64,000 nucleotides of DNA from positions 199,859,239-199,923,238 of the forward strand of contig CP136069.1 in NCBI GenBank assembly GCA_032622095.1, written 5' to 3'. Positions 13,101-28,100 of the stretch are shown here, one piece after another. This stretch comes from Siphonodentalium dalli (lineage: Eukaryota > Mollusca > Scaphopoda > Gadilida > Siphonodentaliidae). Each line of letters begins with the position of its first letter. Positions within the stretch are counted from its first letter, which is position 1. The translations under genes and the position numbers were made by a program. The notes under the pieces were generated by a model. The model had not been told where the DNA came from. It made no database searches and saw only the letters and a program-made list of their open reading frames with translations.

Positions 13101-16100
13101 TATATTTATATACATTTAGCGAAAAAGCCACTTTTGTAAATTTATTTAAATCGAAAAGTGTATCGTGACAAGATCAGCCCAAAATACCCAATAGCACCCA
13201 TGGTAAAAGTTAATAGGAACAATTTCTCTTCATATTGAAACCCGATGATGTATTAAGTCAGTCCTGCGCGAGTCCAAATGCGCCCAAAACAATACGCGTT
13301 CGTCTTTCCAAACCTAATGACGTATCGATGGTGTTATTAGCTTGGTGTTATGAGGCGTTGTGCATTCACCGAGAAATAACTGCAACTAGCCACGTGGGCG
13401 CCGACCAATCAGAATGCTGAATTTAGTGATGACAACACTTAGTGTGTAAATATATATTATTAGTCTATATAACAGCGGATGTGATTGGTGGGTATATTAT
13501 TTGTCTATATAACAGCGGATGTGATTGGTTGGTATGTTATTAGTCTATATTACAGCGGATGCGATTAGGTATATTATTTGTCGATATAACATCGGATGTG
13601 ATTGGGTATATTATTAGTCTATATAACAGCGGATGTGAAAATCGATTGAAGACCATTCATGTGTTCGATCGTCTAGGAATGGGGAATATATTGCATATAA
13701 TTACGATTCGATCGCTCATTTCTCCAAAACACCAAACATTTTTTTACCCTGTGCCAATGCATTCTCTTATATATGCGAGTCGACCATGGGTCGCCTCGCA
13801 TATATAAGAGAATGCATTGGCCTAACAATTTTTTATCATGTTTTTTAAATAAATGTTTCTTACAATTTTTAGGACATAAAATAAAAAACATCAATTACCC
13901 TGCAGGGAGCCCCACACATATATAGAAGCATATAGAAGAGTGTCGTCTGCTCATGTTTGTCTGGGGCTCTGTATGGGTGAAATTATAAAATTGTTAAAGA
14001 ATACAAGAAAACATTATTAAAATTGTAAAAAATTATTAGGCCAATGCATTCTCTTATATATGCGAGGCGACCTATGGTTGACTCGCATATATAAGAGAAT
14101 GCATTGGCATAGGGTAAAACAATCCCGATAATCGTATTCTGTTGAGTTGGGTATTCTGGGATTCGAGCAGGAATTAACAGTTTGGATAACGGATGTGATT
14201 CACTCAGGCTACAGGTAACCCTTCCATGACTGGAGCTTTCTCAAATTTGCGAAAACCCTGTCCCAAGCATTTTATTATATATGCGAGTCTCCCACATATA
14301 TAAGATAGTACATTGGCCTGATCCTGTTTACATTGACACTTATAAGCCAGTGCATTCTCTTATATATACGAGGCTCCCTATGATCATGATAACCACGTGC
14401 TATTTGACAGTACATTTACACCATCCAATTGCTACAGTATATTGCACCATACAATGAAGCAGTGCCCGCCATGAATGGGTTAACAAGTTATCTGAACATT
14501 TCCCACCAATAAATAGGAATTATTCTGCATTTTGATTATCTGTTCGTTAGTCTATCGTCTGCTTATTATTTTCCAGAACATCCCTCGAAATGAATAATAG
14601 ACTATTCCAATGTATATTTGGACAATCCATAATTCACATAATGAAGGGTTAATATTACACGAACCTATGTCTGTCGCACCAGCGATCCAGTTATCGACGG
14701 CGTCGCGAGCCTGTGGGTGGAGCAACCCCTTAGCTCCGCCTCCTGGGGCGTGACTCTGTGTCTCAGACATGGCCAATAACTTATCGATGATCTGTCGGTT
14801 GCTCACGGTTGCGTTTTTCATCCACCCCTCGACCTGCTCGGATGCTGGGTGTCTGTACGCGTTGCGGAGAGCCTGTTAGAAAAACATACATACAGAGGAA
14901 CCATACAATGTAACTATATCCAAGTCAACGGGGACCCATGTTTACTGCAGACGTCGTATCTGTGTCAGAGAGATGTATGACCACTGGGTGTGGGCCAACT
15001 TTTTGAAAGAATTATGTTTGAGTAACCTTTGTTTATTTATTTAATGGCCATTTCTTAATTTATAATATCAGCATCGATATATGCATAAAGGATTCATCAG
15101 CGTAGCATTTCAATCAGCCCTCAAGGCAAGCAAGGCAGGGATGAATCACGATTAATGTTCACCAACATCAATTTGTTCCACTGAGCGCGTACCATGCGCA
15201 TACCTTTAAATACTGGAACTTCCTGATGCATTCTCTTCATATATGCAGCCGATCTCTACATCACCTCATGATAGACATTAATATCTTAATTATCAACAGG
15301 GATATATGTCATGTTGTCCCGCAAAGTATATTAATTTTGAACGCTGAACATGAGATTGTTCCTCGAAAGAAGCTTTAAAAAAAAAAGCGCAACCTTTTCG
15401 GAAGGTTGTGCCGACTAAGAGGCCTCTTATCCTATGTTGTTCTGTGGGACCCTACAATGTGCAAGCTAAGGGAAGCGGAGAAAATCTTGGAAACGTGAGA
15501 ATCAACGCGGACTGACCTCATTGGGGAATCCTCTGCTTGATTGTCTGCTTGCTGGTTTGGTTGCCTCCCTTTGTAATGTCGGGGTACCTCTCATGTATCC
15601 AGACGGTGTGGAGTTTTGACTCTGTATCAGTCTGGGTGTAATCACCGGGCGGTCAGCTGATCCCGGCACTGAAATAATGATCATGGTGCTGGAATATTGT
15701 CAATACAGCCGATGAGGTCATTGTCACAAGGCATCGACCACATTTTAGCCAGATATTCAAATCGATTATATAATTGTAGCCAGCTTTTTACAGGCGATCA
15801 CATTTGTAGCCAGCTTTGAAAATTATATTTATTAATTTATAGGAATATAACTCGGGCAATTTCATGACGTACAGAAATGATTAACTAATATATAATTTAT
15901 TTCCTCCATTATAAATGTAATTTGATTTCCTCCATTATAAATGTAAGTTGATTTCCTCCATTGTAAATGTAAGTTGATTTCCTCCATTATAAATGTAAGT
16001 TGATTACCTCCCTTATAAATGTAAGTTGTTTTTAATTCATCTACTCAAGAATGTGATTAGCCAAACAATTAGTCTCGTTCATTAGACCCACATGAATACG

Positions 16101-19100
16101 AAAAGATGGCTACGAATGTGTTCGCCCTTGAAAAGCTGGCTACATTTGTGATCGATTTGAAAAGATGGCTACGAATGTGATCGATGCCTTGTGACAATGA
16201 CCCAATCAACGTTAATACCTCATCACTTCAAACGCATGCCACTATATTCACGCGATAGAATCTGAAATTTAGCAAGAGAGAAGTTTATACACGTACGAAA
16301 CTGAGCAAACCAAGACATGTTTTTGCTATGAATTTCAGAGATATATGCACCAGCTTTGAAGATAAAAGGAAACCCAGTACATGTAATTGTTTAGAGTTGT
16401 CGCGCTCCGGCTTTCGGGTATAAAATAGGTCGAAATACATGTAATACTTAAACTGGAAAGACACATTGAAGTGGCCATTTAGAAACGTTTGCCACTAAGT
16501 GATAAAGAAAACCCAAAACTTTAATAAATAAGTCTGGGCCTTTTCTAGCCAAATCGGGTCCCTTTCTCCGTCGAAGCGCCTATATGATACCGATCTATAG
16601 AATCGCTGGAGAACACTATGAAGATCACAACCAGATGCCATTGGGAGTCATGTCGCTGATCAATATAACGTGAAGCTCTGACGATTAAAACTAGAAACTA
16701 CTCGCTGGTCGTCGTCCTGCGATTGTTACCCTCAACCTGAAGTCGGTATGTACCACAAAAACAGGCTATGGTCTTACAATCTCGTCCAAATACGGATACG
16801 ATAGGCGAGAATCGCATGCGTTTTGATATGTCGATGCCGTCTGGAGAGTTTGGCGGGACCAGCATCCCGTCTCGATTTGCTCAGTCTACCCTTGATGCTA
16901 TAAAGTGGTAGCCGCGGGCGCTTATATATAGAGTTGTTTTTATGAGCCATCAGGCCCCCGCGGCAGCGGTCGCTGGCGCTAACTGACTGCCTCGATATCA
17001 ATTTGAAAAAGGGGTTTTGTGTTTCCCAACAGGTCTTAGACAGTGCCGTCCGCCTCCCCCAAGCCCACCCACCCTAAAAGTGATTTTTCCTATAGTGTTT
17101 TTGAAACGTGTCTCTTTGTGGTGTCATTCTTTTGGTATGATTTTTTACTAAATAACGGGTATGTTAGAGTTACATTTCTTTGAATTTTACAATCGAAACA
17201 TATTCGCATGCGATGCTGAGTCACGCGGGACACGGCAAACTAAATCGCGCGCAAATTGACTTGCGATTTTTCAGCATCCCACCCCATTTGGCATGCGATA
17301 GCGTTTGTACTAGGTGACAAAAATCCATCAGTTCAACACCTGTGAACATTTTGGTGTTTTTGACGGGGAACTTAATTATAACTTTGAACAGACAACGCTG
17401 TGAACATATTCCTCACTGTGACTGATTCTTCAATAAACATTAAAAAAAAAATACAGGTTCCTCAATCAAATAGTCACAGTAGAGGTGGAACCAGCTTGTG
17501 GTTGAATCATTCGTCCGGGCAAAATTCCATAACATGTAAGGGACGCAAAGCAAAATCGGCTCACATAAGTCGTCTAATCATGCAATCTCCAGCTGGGATC
17601 TTTACCAAAAGTTTACCTACATTTGAATACATTATAAGGGAACATGTATTAATTAAGATATATATTACTTGTGTTATTTTTTCTGTTATTGGTTTCCCCT
17701 TCAGAAAACCAGAAAGTTTCCAGGTTTTGAACTGGTGGAGTATGATCTCTACGGACTTACACTCTGTAAACAATTGTGTATACATTCTACACAATATGTG
17801 TTACATTTAATTTTAAACAAAATTGTGTAGAAATGACACATGCCATATATGTGTCGGTGGAATTTCCTCAACGTTGAATGTGAGTGAATATGTGAGTGTA
17901 TCATAGTTATTAGATGAGATGTGTTATATTGGAGACACAAAACTCGTAAAGGCTGCCACAGATAAACAAAATTGGCAGCAGCTTTTAAATTTTGTGTACA
18001 TTGTGTTTGTGTGCAAAGCTGAATAGCACATATTTGTGTAGCACAAAGTATTAAAGCTGCTACCATAATTTTAATATGGTAGCTTTTATGAGGGTTGTGT
18101 CTCAAATAGAACATATCATCATCATCATCATCATCAAGACTAAGTCGCGATAACTTTTAGCCCTTGCAAAAATAAATTAACCATAAAGTATTTAGATGGA
18201 ACGACTGTGATAGTTATTGTATGGAATTGTCCGTAGTGAATATAATTTTTATGCAGTTAGTCAAATTCGTATCTTTCGCACCAGAAAACGGCATCGATTT
18301 GTTCCTTGAACTCGCCTAGTGACTGTTTGCTTCAGGTTTGTTTCAACAGTATGACCTGGGGTCAATACTATGAACAATTTTATACCTGTAAATACAAATT
18401 GTATTTATTAATTTGTAATTACAAATTTGTGTTAACGATCACAGTGGTTTCATAGTACAGGGAAAATTTAGCCGTATTATTGTAATACCTTAGACTGGGC
18501 GAGAGGTGAAACCCCTAAAAGGCAGCTGTAAAACTTAGAAAAAACTAACTCCCCACTCTGCTCCCATGCACATGTTATCAGTGTTATCTGAATAGCAGTT
18601 CAAATTAGACGGACATGTATATAGAGCTAAAATAACTGACAACAATTTATATGGGGAAGTTACAATGCGTGCTATCATATTGTGATTAGTGAGAACGCCG
18701 GTACTATGAAACAATGAGCTAACAAAATCTCGCAAATTTCACAAAGATCTACTGTTGATTATTGTAGATTGCTTACGGACAAACCTTTGCCTGTGAGTGA
18801 TTAACACTATATTGAATCACGGCGGGCCAAAGTTACAAAAGAAATAACCAATCATAAGTTGAGAGGTGAACGCTTATCAGAGCTATCCAATCGGTTCACG
18901 GATTGCTAAGTTGATGACCACTTGTCTGCGCAAGTTAACAATTAAACGGTTCGTTTGTAGTGTGTGTATGTAAGTACAAGTCAGTGTAATACCGAGTACT
19001 ACAAACATTTTGGTATCATTGTTTTTACAAATTACAAATTATATATATTGTGACCATCCTATTATTTCAAACTGATCCGCTACTCTTATCATAACACATC

Positions 19101-22100
19101 GAGGCAGTAACGTGGCTCCATTTTATCGGGAGGGGTGTATCGAAGCAGGGACGTGTTAATGGTTTCGGTTATAGGAGTGGTGCGGTAGAGTACCAGTCGG
19201 TAGAATGACAGGTGCACTACACCGTTACATGCTGTCCAGTGCTGACGAAGCTGGTTCTAACCCCGTCATATGGAGGGTGACCGGAATCGTGTATCTGGGC
19301 AAGTTTGTCAGTTGCTTTCCGGGGGTCGGTGGTTTCTACACGCAGTGTGACGATTTCTCGGTGAAATCGAGCCTCTGCGTGGTCTTTCCTCCATCCGTAA
19401 AATTGACAACGTCGTGTGTGGCATAGCGGCTAGAACGTCGATAAACCCTAATAAACCAAACCAAACCAATAGGAGTGTCATTTTATAATTTCAAACTGCT
19501 CCGATATCTTATAATATATCTAGATAGGGACGTGGCTACATGTATATGGGCTCAGTTTGGCGACGGGGTGTCCATCCTATAATTTCCATATGCACCCTTT
19601 GAACAAAAAAATGCCTATAAATTCCACATAACGATGGAATCGTATATCAAGAGGAAAGTATTTTAATTTTTCTACGTTGATAACAAAACAAAACCTCAGG
19701 ATGACTGACTTAGTTCAGCCAACATGACTGAGGCATAACATTAATCAAAATTACTAGGGTGATGTTAGTCATAACGACTAAGAAATGGGGACTTTTCTTA
19801 GTCAATTGGAAGGCGTAAATTAAAGTTGCTGAATTATGTGCAAATAATTCCAATAATTGACCAAAGTTACTCAAAACGTTTGTGACTAACACTAAGTTAG
19901 TCATATTTAGTCAATATGTCCAACCCAATGGGCGGGGGTGCACAACTTACTGTTACAGCTTGAAAATCAGAAGCCAACCGGGGTAAACAATTTTATAATT
20001 GTTTATAATTGAGGGGTGGGGATACACAGTTGGATATCGACGTTTCGAAAAAAAAAAGAGCATCTTGCCACGTCACTGCATTTATGCTCTAGTCATTTAT
20101 GAAAACTGTGCTTGCATCTTCGTATTCGTGTCCTTTACCGTGACCAAATGCATTCGCGTCGACGATTGAAACTCAAAGGATAATCCGCAATGCATTCTTG
20201 AGCGAAAAATCATACTCACATTGGGAACACGCGTCATTTTTATCCATTCTTGGATATATCATTGATTATGGTAAGTACATGTTACATGCTAATGTTGGCT
20301 ATAATCCGCAAGTATCACTCACTATTTGTATTAATCACTAACTTTTGTCAGAGATGTTGTGACTCATACGATTTGGCGGCTTCTCGCCCCATGCTATTCT
20401 GAACAGCTGTAATGTGCCAGGCATCGTGTTCCCAAGACCACTATCGCCATGTCCCTGTTTATGAGATTTCCATTGATAACACATTTTCATAAGGGGGCTA
20501 CATCCCTGCGAATCAGATGGTTATATGCTCTGCATGGTTTAAGGATGTGAAAATCGACAATTTATGTTTGACACCCTATATAGACATTCTAGACAAGTTC
20601 TTAACGTTGTAACTTCAATAAATTGGGTAATTTCAGTAGTTACAAGGAACACATACTGCTACATCACACCCAAGCTGACACACCATAAGGTTTGACAATT
20701 TCTAAATATAGGCCATTTCAATCCAAACTTTTGACCAAAGGAGGTAAATATGCAAATGTTGGTCTAAAACAAAACATACCCCCTAATAAATTGTTGGAAA
20801 AAACAAAATAACAGAACAAGTTCAACCTATTGTTGTTGTAAAATTTCCAATTCATGTTGTTTCAGGTATCAAATTTCCAGCTGTTGAACGTGTTGATAAA
20901 ATGTTTGGAGCGAGAAACATAACCCAACCCCCTTGTCGCGACGTCCCTATGGGTTGTACTTGAAATTTCCAGCTGACAAAATATTTTCCCGAGGGGGTGA
21001 ATCGACCCCTTGTCGCCACGTCCCTGCGTATCATAGATATATATATTATCCGTGTTAAGGGTGCGAAAAATGAAAAATTATGTTTCATAGTACTCGAACA
21101 TTCTTTGTGATTGGAGATATTTGTAAATACAAAGAACACGTACTATTTGTGATTTATGTTTGTAATCGTAGGTTCATAGTATTGGCGGAATGATAAATTG
21201 TTATTTCTTACAAACAATTGTAGATTCTTACAAAGAAAAAGTTTAATAGTATTGACCCCTGGACGATTGTTTCAACAGCAAACTACTTAGTATATTATTT
21301 CAGAAATCGATAGACCTTTGTCAGTTCCCAGATGAATGGAAAACAGCGGATGTTATACCTCTATTAAAAAAAGGTGACCAAAAAGATCCAAATAATTATA
21401 GGCCAGTTTCACTTCTGAGCGTTCCCGGTAAAATATTAGAAAAAATTATCCATAATAAATTACTTCAGCATTTACAAGAAAATAACTTGTTGTATGATTA
21501 TCAGTCTGGGTTCCTTCCTAAACATAGTACCGAATATCAGCTTATTGAAATAGTTCATAGTATAGCAGAAGCACTAGCTGAAGGATGTAACACTTGTGCG
21601 GTTTTATGTGATGTGTCCAAAGCGTTCGATAAAGTTTGGCATGACGGACTTTTACACAAAATGGAAAAATATGGGATTAAAGGAAAACTTCTTTTATGGT
21701 TTAAGGGTTATCTTAGCGATCGCCAACAAAGGGTTAGGGTCAACGCATGCGTCTCAACGTATGATTGTTTAGATTATGGAGTGCCCCAGGGGTCCGTTAT
21801 CGGTCCTCTCCTATTTTTGCTCTACATTAACGATATAGCCGATAGTATGGAATCCAAAACGTGTCTCTACGCAGATGACACTTGTCTAATGAAGAGTAGT
21901 ACTGACCTAAACACACTTGAAATCTCACTGAATAATGATATGATTAAGCTGAGCAATTGGTCGAGGCAATGGATGGTGAAATTCAATCCATCAAAAACCA
22001 ATCTAATGTTTTTTGGAAGTTTCCCTGAAAATACGAGGCCCGTGGTTAAATTCAATGGTGAAGTCCTGGAATACACCGAAAATCACAAGCATTTAGGCAT

Positions 22101-25100
22101 TGACCTGCAGAGTGATCTCAAATGGAATATGTGTATTGACAACACGTGTAAACGTGCTAATGCGAGATTGTCCCAAATAAGGAAACTTAAATGCATACTA
22201 AGCAGAAAGACTTTAGAAACAATGTACTTGACATACGTGAGACCGCTTCTCGAATATGCAAGCCCAGTGTGGTTTGGAGCTCCGAATTACCACCTTAAAA
22301 ACCTTAATGATATTCAATTAGATGCAGCCAGAATCGTGACGGGTTGCACTCGTTCTGTATCAGATGTCAGATTAATGACTGAGATAGGCTGGGATAGTCT
22401 AGAGGACAGAAGAACCGTTAAACGGTTATCCACCCTTCACAAGATAATAAATAATAATGCACCTCGTTACTTAAGCACAATCCTGCCCGAACGTTTCAGA
22501 GACAGGACCGATCGAGAATCAAAATATGCTTCTGATTTCATTATCATTCGCTGTGACTCTGAAAGGTTAAAATCTACTTTTATCCCTGCCTGTACAAAGG
22601 AATGGAACTCCATTAAATTAACTATTCGCAATCTTGCCCATAATGAATTCGTGAAGCAATTGAAACATAATTATGCACTACGCGGGGACAAGGCTGAAGC
22701 CACCTTTGTATTTCACAAATGGGAGTCGTTATTATAATATTATTCACACGCAACTTCGATGTAAATGTAGTGCCCTACAATCCGATAAATTACGTAATCA
22801 TATCTCAGATTCCGCAACATGCTCGTGTGGCTTCCGGGATGAAAATGCTAACCATTTTTTCTTTGAATGTAACCATTATGCGGAATCTCGGCAAAAACTC
22901 AATAATAATCTTATGCAACATAATATTAACTCTGTAGACATACTTCTTTATGGGAAACCCGAACTAACTTATACTGAGAATAGTGATATTTTTAAGGCTG
23001 TACACTCGTATATTAGAGATTCCGGCCGTTTGAGAGAACCTAACACTTTGACCATGCCATTCTACACCAAATCTACTTATAATATAATATTCTAAGTTTG
23101 TACCTTGTTTCCTATGTACAATATATCCCAGTTATGCACACAATAATTGATATATGCCTGTACTATCGTATTTTTACTTGTTGCAAGGGAATGATCACCG
23201 ACGGGTTGATGAAGCATACTCACACTCATCCCATCTCTCCACTGCACTCTTATGACTAACGTGTAGGGTTTCTACACAAAATGTGTAGCCCTGCTACACA
23301 ATCATTATTCAATTTTGATCTTAAACATATTTGTGTAGTATATGTGTAGTTTCATATTCGTACACATATTGTGTAACAATTTTTACACATAAATGGGTAA
23401 AATTTTACACATTTATACAAAACTGTGTGTATAAAATCAACACATATCCCTTACACATTTTGTGTAGGTTCTTACACACACGGTTCGTAGACAAGAAATG
23501 CAAGTTCAGTAGTCCGACCTGTGGGTATAGTATTAAAGATAAATGCAGATTTATATGTTAAAACTTTCATGGCACATAGTGGTATGTAGTATTTTGTTAT
23601 GTACTGTGAGTTTTTGCTTTGAATGAACAAACCATGGTCGAGGCGTGATTGCATAATATTAGTATTATTACAACAATCATAACAAGAGTCTAAGGGCAGT
23701 AATCGCCAAGAAAGTTTTAGCAAATAAATCCTCATATACTATTAATACTAAACCCACAAATTGGAATTCTGAACTTACATCCTTGTCTACGATCGCTGTA
23801 GATTGTATTCCAAAAAATATACTCAAACAATATGGCCGTCACGTAGCAGACTATGAAACTGAAGGCACCGCAATGCGCATGCTCTACGTTCTTACACAAT
23901 TGTGTGTAACAAAATATACACATTATGTGTAGAAAGGCACTTGGTCAATGTATTTGTATGTAAAACTACACATTGCTATGTGTATTAACCGGGTTCACAC
24001 ATTTGATGTGTAATCGTTTCTACACATTAGTTATAAAAGTGTGTAAACCGAACCTCCAATTCTCCTCCGCAATCGCCATTCTGTTTATTTACTTATATTT
24101 TTCATTATATGTATGTATATAATATACCTTGTGTTTTGTTCGTCTTTAGTGTCATAAAATTTGTCAGTGTATTATACTAGGGAGAGGAGGGTATTCTAAG
24201 TGATTTAGCACTTGTCCTCCAATCCCTTTTGTCATAAACTAATTTAATTTATGAACAAATAAAATATGTTTAAACAAACAGTATGACCTGGACGATTGTT
24301 CCACGACGACACGATCCTTTATTTGTTTGTTTTTGTTTCTGTATCTTCAGTTTGTGTCCATGTGTTCTTTGGTATGACGCTTTTTCGAAAAGAATGGTAT
24401 TGTCGATATTATATTATGCTTATCTCATCTATACTAATTATATATACTTACATATTCACTCATATTCATTGTTTGGAAAATTCCACCGATATATATTTGT
24501 AATGTGCCATTTCTACAAAATCTTGTTTAGGATACAATGTAACACATATTGTGTATAATTTGTATCCAATTTGTTTTAAAGAGTGTAGCCAGAGTAGAGA
24601 TTGATGGCATATTCTACTAGTCGCCAGGTTAATTTACCCGTCTGCTGTCGGTGAAGCTGTGACGTCGATCTTCTGGGTGAGGCTGGATCGTAGCTGCGTG
24701 CGACGGATGGAACTCTCGGGGAATCTCGAAGGGACGGTGAATCTGCAATGGAAATTATTGATAACATCATGATTCAATATGACATGTGCCTTTAATATAA
24801 CGTTACTCAGGTGGTCGTGGAACAAACAACACGTTGATGAGCTGTGGCATCTTACCCAGCAATGTTTTCAGACAAAAATATGACAGTTTTTCTATTTTCT
24901 ATCAAATGTATTCAGTTGGACCATTTTGAACAATTTGAGATGTCAGATTAAATATTTGGAAAGCTTATAGGGGACTGTACACTAAATCCGGCCATTTTGT
25001 GACAATTTTTATTATTGTTTAGAGAAGAGGCCGCTTTAAGAACCGTTCCGGGAGGAATTTTTCGATCATTTGTTACACATGAATGTCAATGGACTGACGA

Positions 25101-28100
25101 ATTTAGATCTCGTTGAGGGTGGTGCAGTTCGAAAGTTGGAGACCCCCACGGGTACCATCTAACCACGTTGCTGAAAGGAGAGAACACTCACTTCTGATTT
25201 GGGAGTTTGATCTTCTTGGTGACAAGGATCCTCTTTGTCGTGATACCGACGGGGCGCGAGGAGATTCTGTTAATTCTGGCATTTCTCTCGCGAAATCTGA
25301 AACAGAAAGTACACATACATTAACCTATAAATCGGAATACACGTATATTTACAGTATTTTGGAATTTCTTCTCAAGGACATTTTAAAACAAATTCTTCAA
25401 ATATTACCAGGGAAAGGACGAACTTGCCAAAATAGATTCCAAAGCCGGGATAGTGAATATTGCTACTTTAAAATTTTCGAATATTTCGGTTGTTTTGTCA
25501 ATTATTATTGTAACTTGGTTGGTTGTATAGTGAAGCAATTTTGGCATGCAATATTAGCCTGTACTTACTTGGTTGGTTGTATATTGCAGCAAGTTTGGTA
25601 TGCCAGAGCGAACAAATTTATTTTACTATAGACTAATATTGGTCCGTATCGTGTGTTGTATTGCCGTCGACCCTTGCTAGTTGTCAAGACGAACTATTCG
25701 ACCTGAGTCATCATCTCCAGTTTAAACCCCACGATTTAACCTTCCCATGACGGGAGCTGAGTTGGTGCATCATTAAAGGTCATGTACCAGTGCATTCTCT
25801 TATATATGCGAGTCTCTCATAGGGAGCCTCGCATATCCATATATACGAGAATGCACGCGCTCACAAGATAAGGGTAAATATTGTTAGGTCAATGCATGAT
25901 ATTACATATGAGAGACTACATATGTATAAGAGAATGCTTTGGCAAAAGGTTTTCGCAAAATTTCAGGAAACTCCAGTCACGGGAGGGTTAAGTTTTAAAC
26001 TGAAATGGTCTCTTTGCCATTCTGTCACTCTAACAACCGTTGGTATACCCCGGCACCGAGCGGCTGTATCACTTTACTTTAACATTTTACATACTAAATA
26101 GATTCTCCCACACAGATGTAAAACTACGAATTATAATGGTGTATTATTAATTTGGAATGGCGTAAGCAGTTGGTTGTATCAGAGTCACATAACACATAAT
26201 ATATACACGGTTACTCACCGGTTGTGTTCATATCGTCTCCGAGTATCCTCTTCGGGACGTTCCATGTTTTAAACATCTGTGAAGAAAGAGGGTAAATATA
26301 TGGATTGTTAAAGGCTCTCACGTCATTCGCTCGGTGAGTAAAAGTCACACCGAACAAATAATAAATAACATCATGTTTGAATATAATTGTTTGTCGCCGA
26401 AACATATCTGCTTCTCAATGTGTCATCATTTTACTCCTTATTACATATCTATCAACGTAATTCGCATGATCGCACAAGTTTCCAGGCGTGTGATAATTCT
26501 CAGAATCGCACTAGTGCAATCTGTCGACGGAACTATTTCATTCAGTGTTAAAACTCAATTTAATTCACATTTTTTGCACCGGAGATGTACGATTGTGAGT
26601 CAACTTACTATGATACGCAGATATGTAATAAAAATAGAACCGCATGAGTGTCTGGATTTTGACGAATTATCGCACTCGATTTGTTGGCGGAAAGCGATAC
26701 CTCTCGTGCGGTCCCGCACTCGAGGTATCGCTCCGCCAACAAATCTCGTGCGATAATTTCGTCAAAATCCAGACACTCATGCGGTTCTATCTATTTATCG
26801 ACTTGGGTGCAGCCTGTGTCACCCCTGGCCAAGTGGTCCTGCTAATGTGCTATGATGCTGTTAGGGCAAACTTATGGCGTTACGAAAAAGTACCGATATT
26901 TTTTCTAAAGTTATCATTTTCACGGTGTTTGGCTAATCCGAGCGATTAAAAAAACAACAGTGTGTGTATGAAACATTCAAGAACCTATATATTTTTGAAA
27001 AATAAAATAATACCTGCGCTGGTGTTTCAAAAACGACGTGAATAACCATCTTGATTTTAGTCGATGTTCAATAACTAATACAACCAGTATTAACAATATT
27101 TCGCAATAAATATGTGTTTGAATGTTTGATACGCATAATGGCATTTCCTGGATATGTACAGATTATCGGAACACCGCGAAAAGAAAGATGTTTTTGTTAA
27201 CATCATCAGTTTGTCCTAACAACATCATAGCAATTCAGGGACCCAACCGCATCAGAGCACATTATCAAGACCACTTGACCAGGGGTGGGTGTTGCTGCAA
27301 ATAAACTAACGAAGAAATACGCATGCAGCCCGCTGTATATCTGATCATTATCGGCGTTGTCCGACGTTTAAAGCAGAATTATCAGTTGTTGCGAAAAACA
27401 TAATACTGACTGCGTTGTTACAGTAAACGTTTACAAACAATAGTTCATTCACGCAAATAGTGTTCTTACGCCATATACAATGGTAAATACATGCATGAAA
27501 ATAAAAGCTACAAAGCAATAAATATCAGAGATAAATGTTAATCGTGTTATGCTGAAGTGAGCGGTTGGGGGAGGGAACTGTACTGTTTGTGTGAGTAATA
27601 GAGAGGATTATATCGTTTAAATGTACAGGCTTCAAAATAGGGTGCCGGATATTTGCATACTGAGATCCCAGGGTGATTATAGTGATGATTATAGAGAAAC
27701 TAATCTAAAAAGAAAAAAGAAACTTTCTAATAAAGAAACTAAAGAAACTTGTTAATTTGATAATAACGATACTTTACAGAACTTGAGAAGGAGATGGTTC
27801 ACACAATGGCTGGATTTGGATTTAAAGGCTAGACCTAAAATTTCCTGATATTTCAAAATGAAATTTCTCAAACTCAGTCTGGACTTCCTTTTTGAAATCT
27901 GATACAGTCATCAGGCTGACAAATTATTTAAGAAACAACAACCAGATACACATCGACCCAGAAACACATCGACCCAGAAACAAATCGACACAGAAACAAA
28001 TCCACCCAGAAACAAATCCACCCAGCATCACATCCACCCAGAAACACATCGACACAGAAAAAAATCCACCCAGAAACAAATCCACCCAGAAACAAATCCA

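Larger units (their letters stand above)
21272..24276 (+). mobile_element. 5'-truncated non-LTR retrotransposon (LINE 1), CR1/Jockey-like
   Basis: It contains a reverse transcriptase frame, a frameshift, a C-terminal zinc-knuckle-like domain and a long 3' UTR ending aataaaatatgtttaaa. The 24-bp target duplication beginning aacagtatgacctggacgat is at 24277-24300 on the right. On the left it is split into 18345-18359 plus 21263-21271 by element X. The 3' UTR itself carries a foldback insertion (23255-24055). Order of events: LINE insertion, then X and the foldback element. It sits in intron 5 in antisense orientation to the host gene. Confidence 0.85.

Noticed and set aside
14665-14872. Vinculin-like identity for exon 7
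   Set aside because: A vague resemblance in helix spacing to helical-bundle repeats was noticed, but no diagnostic motif or residue pattern supports it.
21867-22076. Minus-strand ORF within LINE 1
   Set aside because: It is a shadow of the reverse transcriptase coding strand.
26334-26949. ORFs of 140 and 101 codons across 26.3-26.9 kb
   Set aside because: They run through a near-perfect palindrome and the end of element E1; the translations are chance readings of those repeats.
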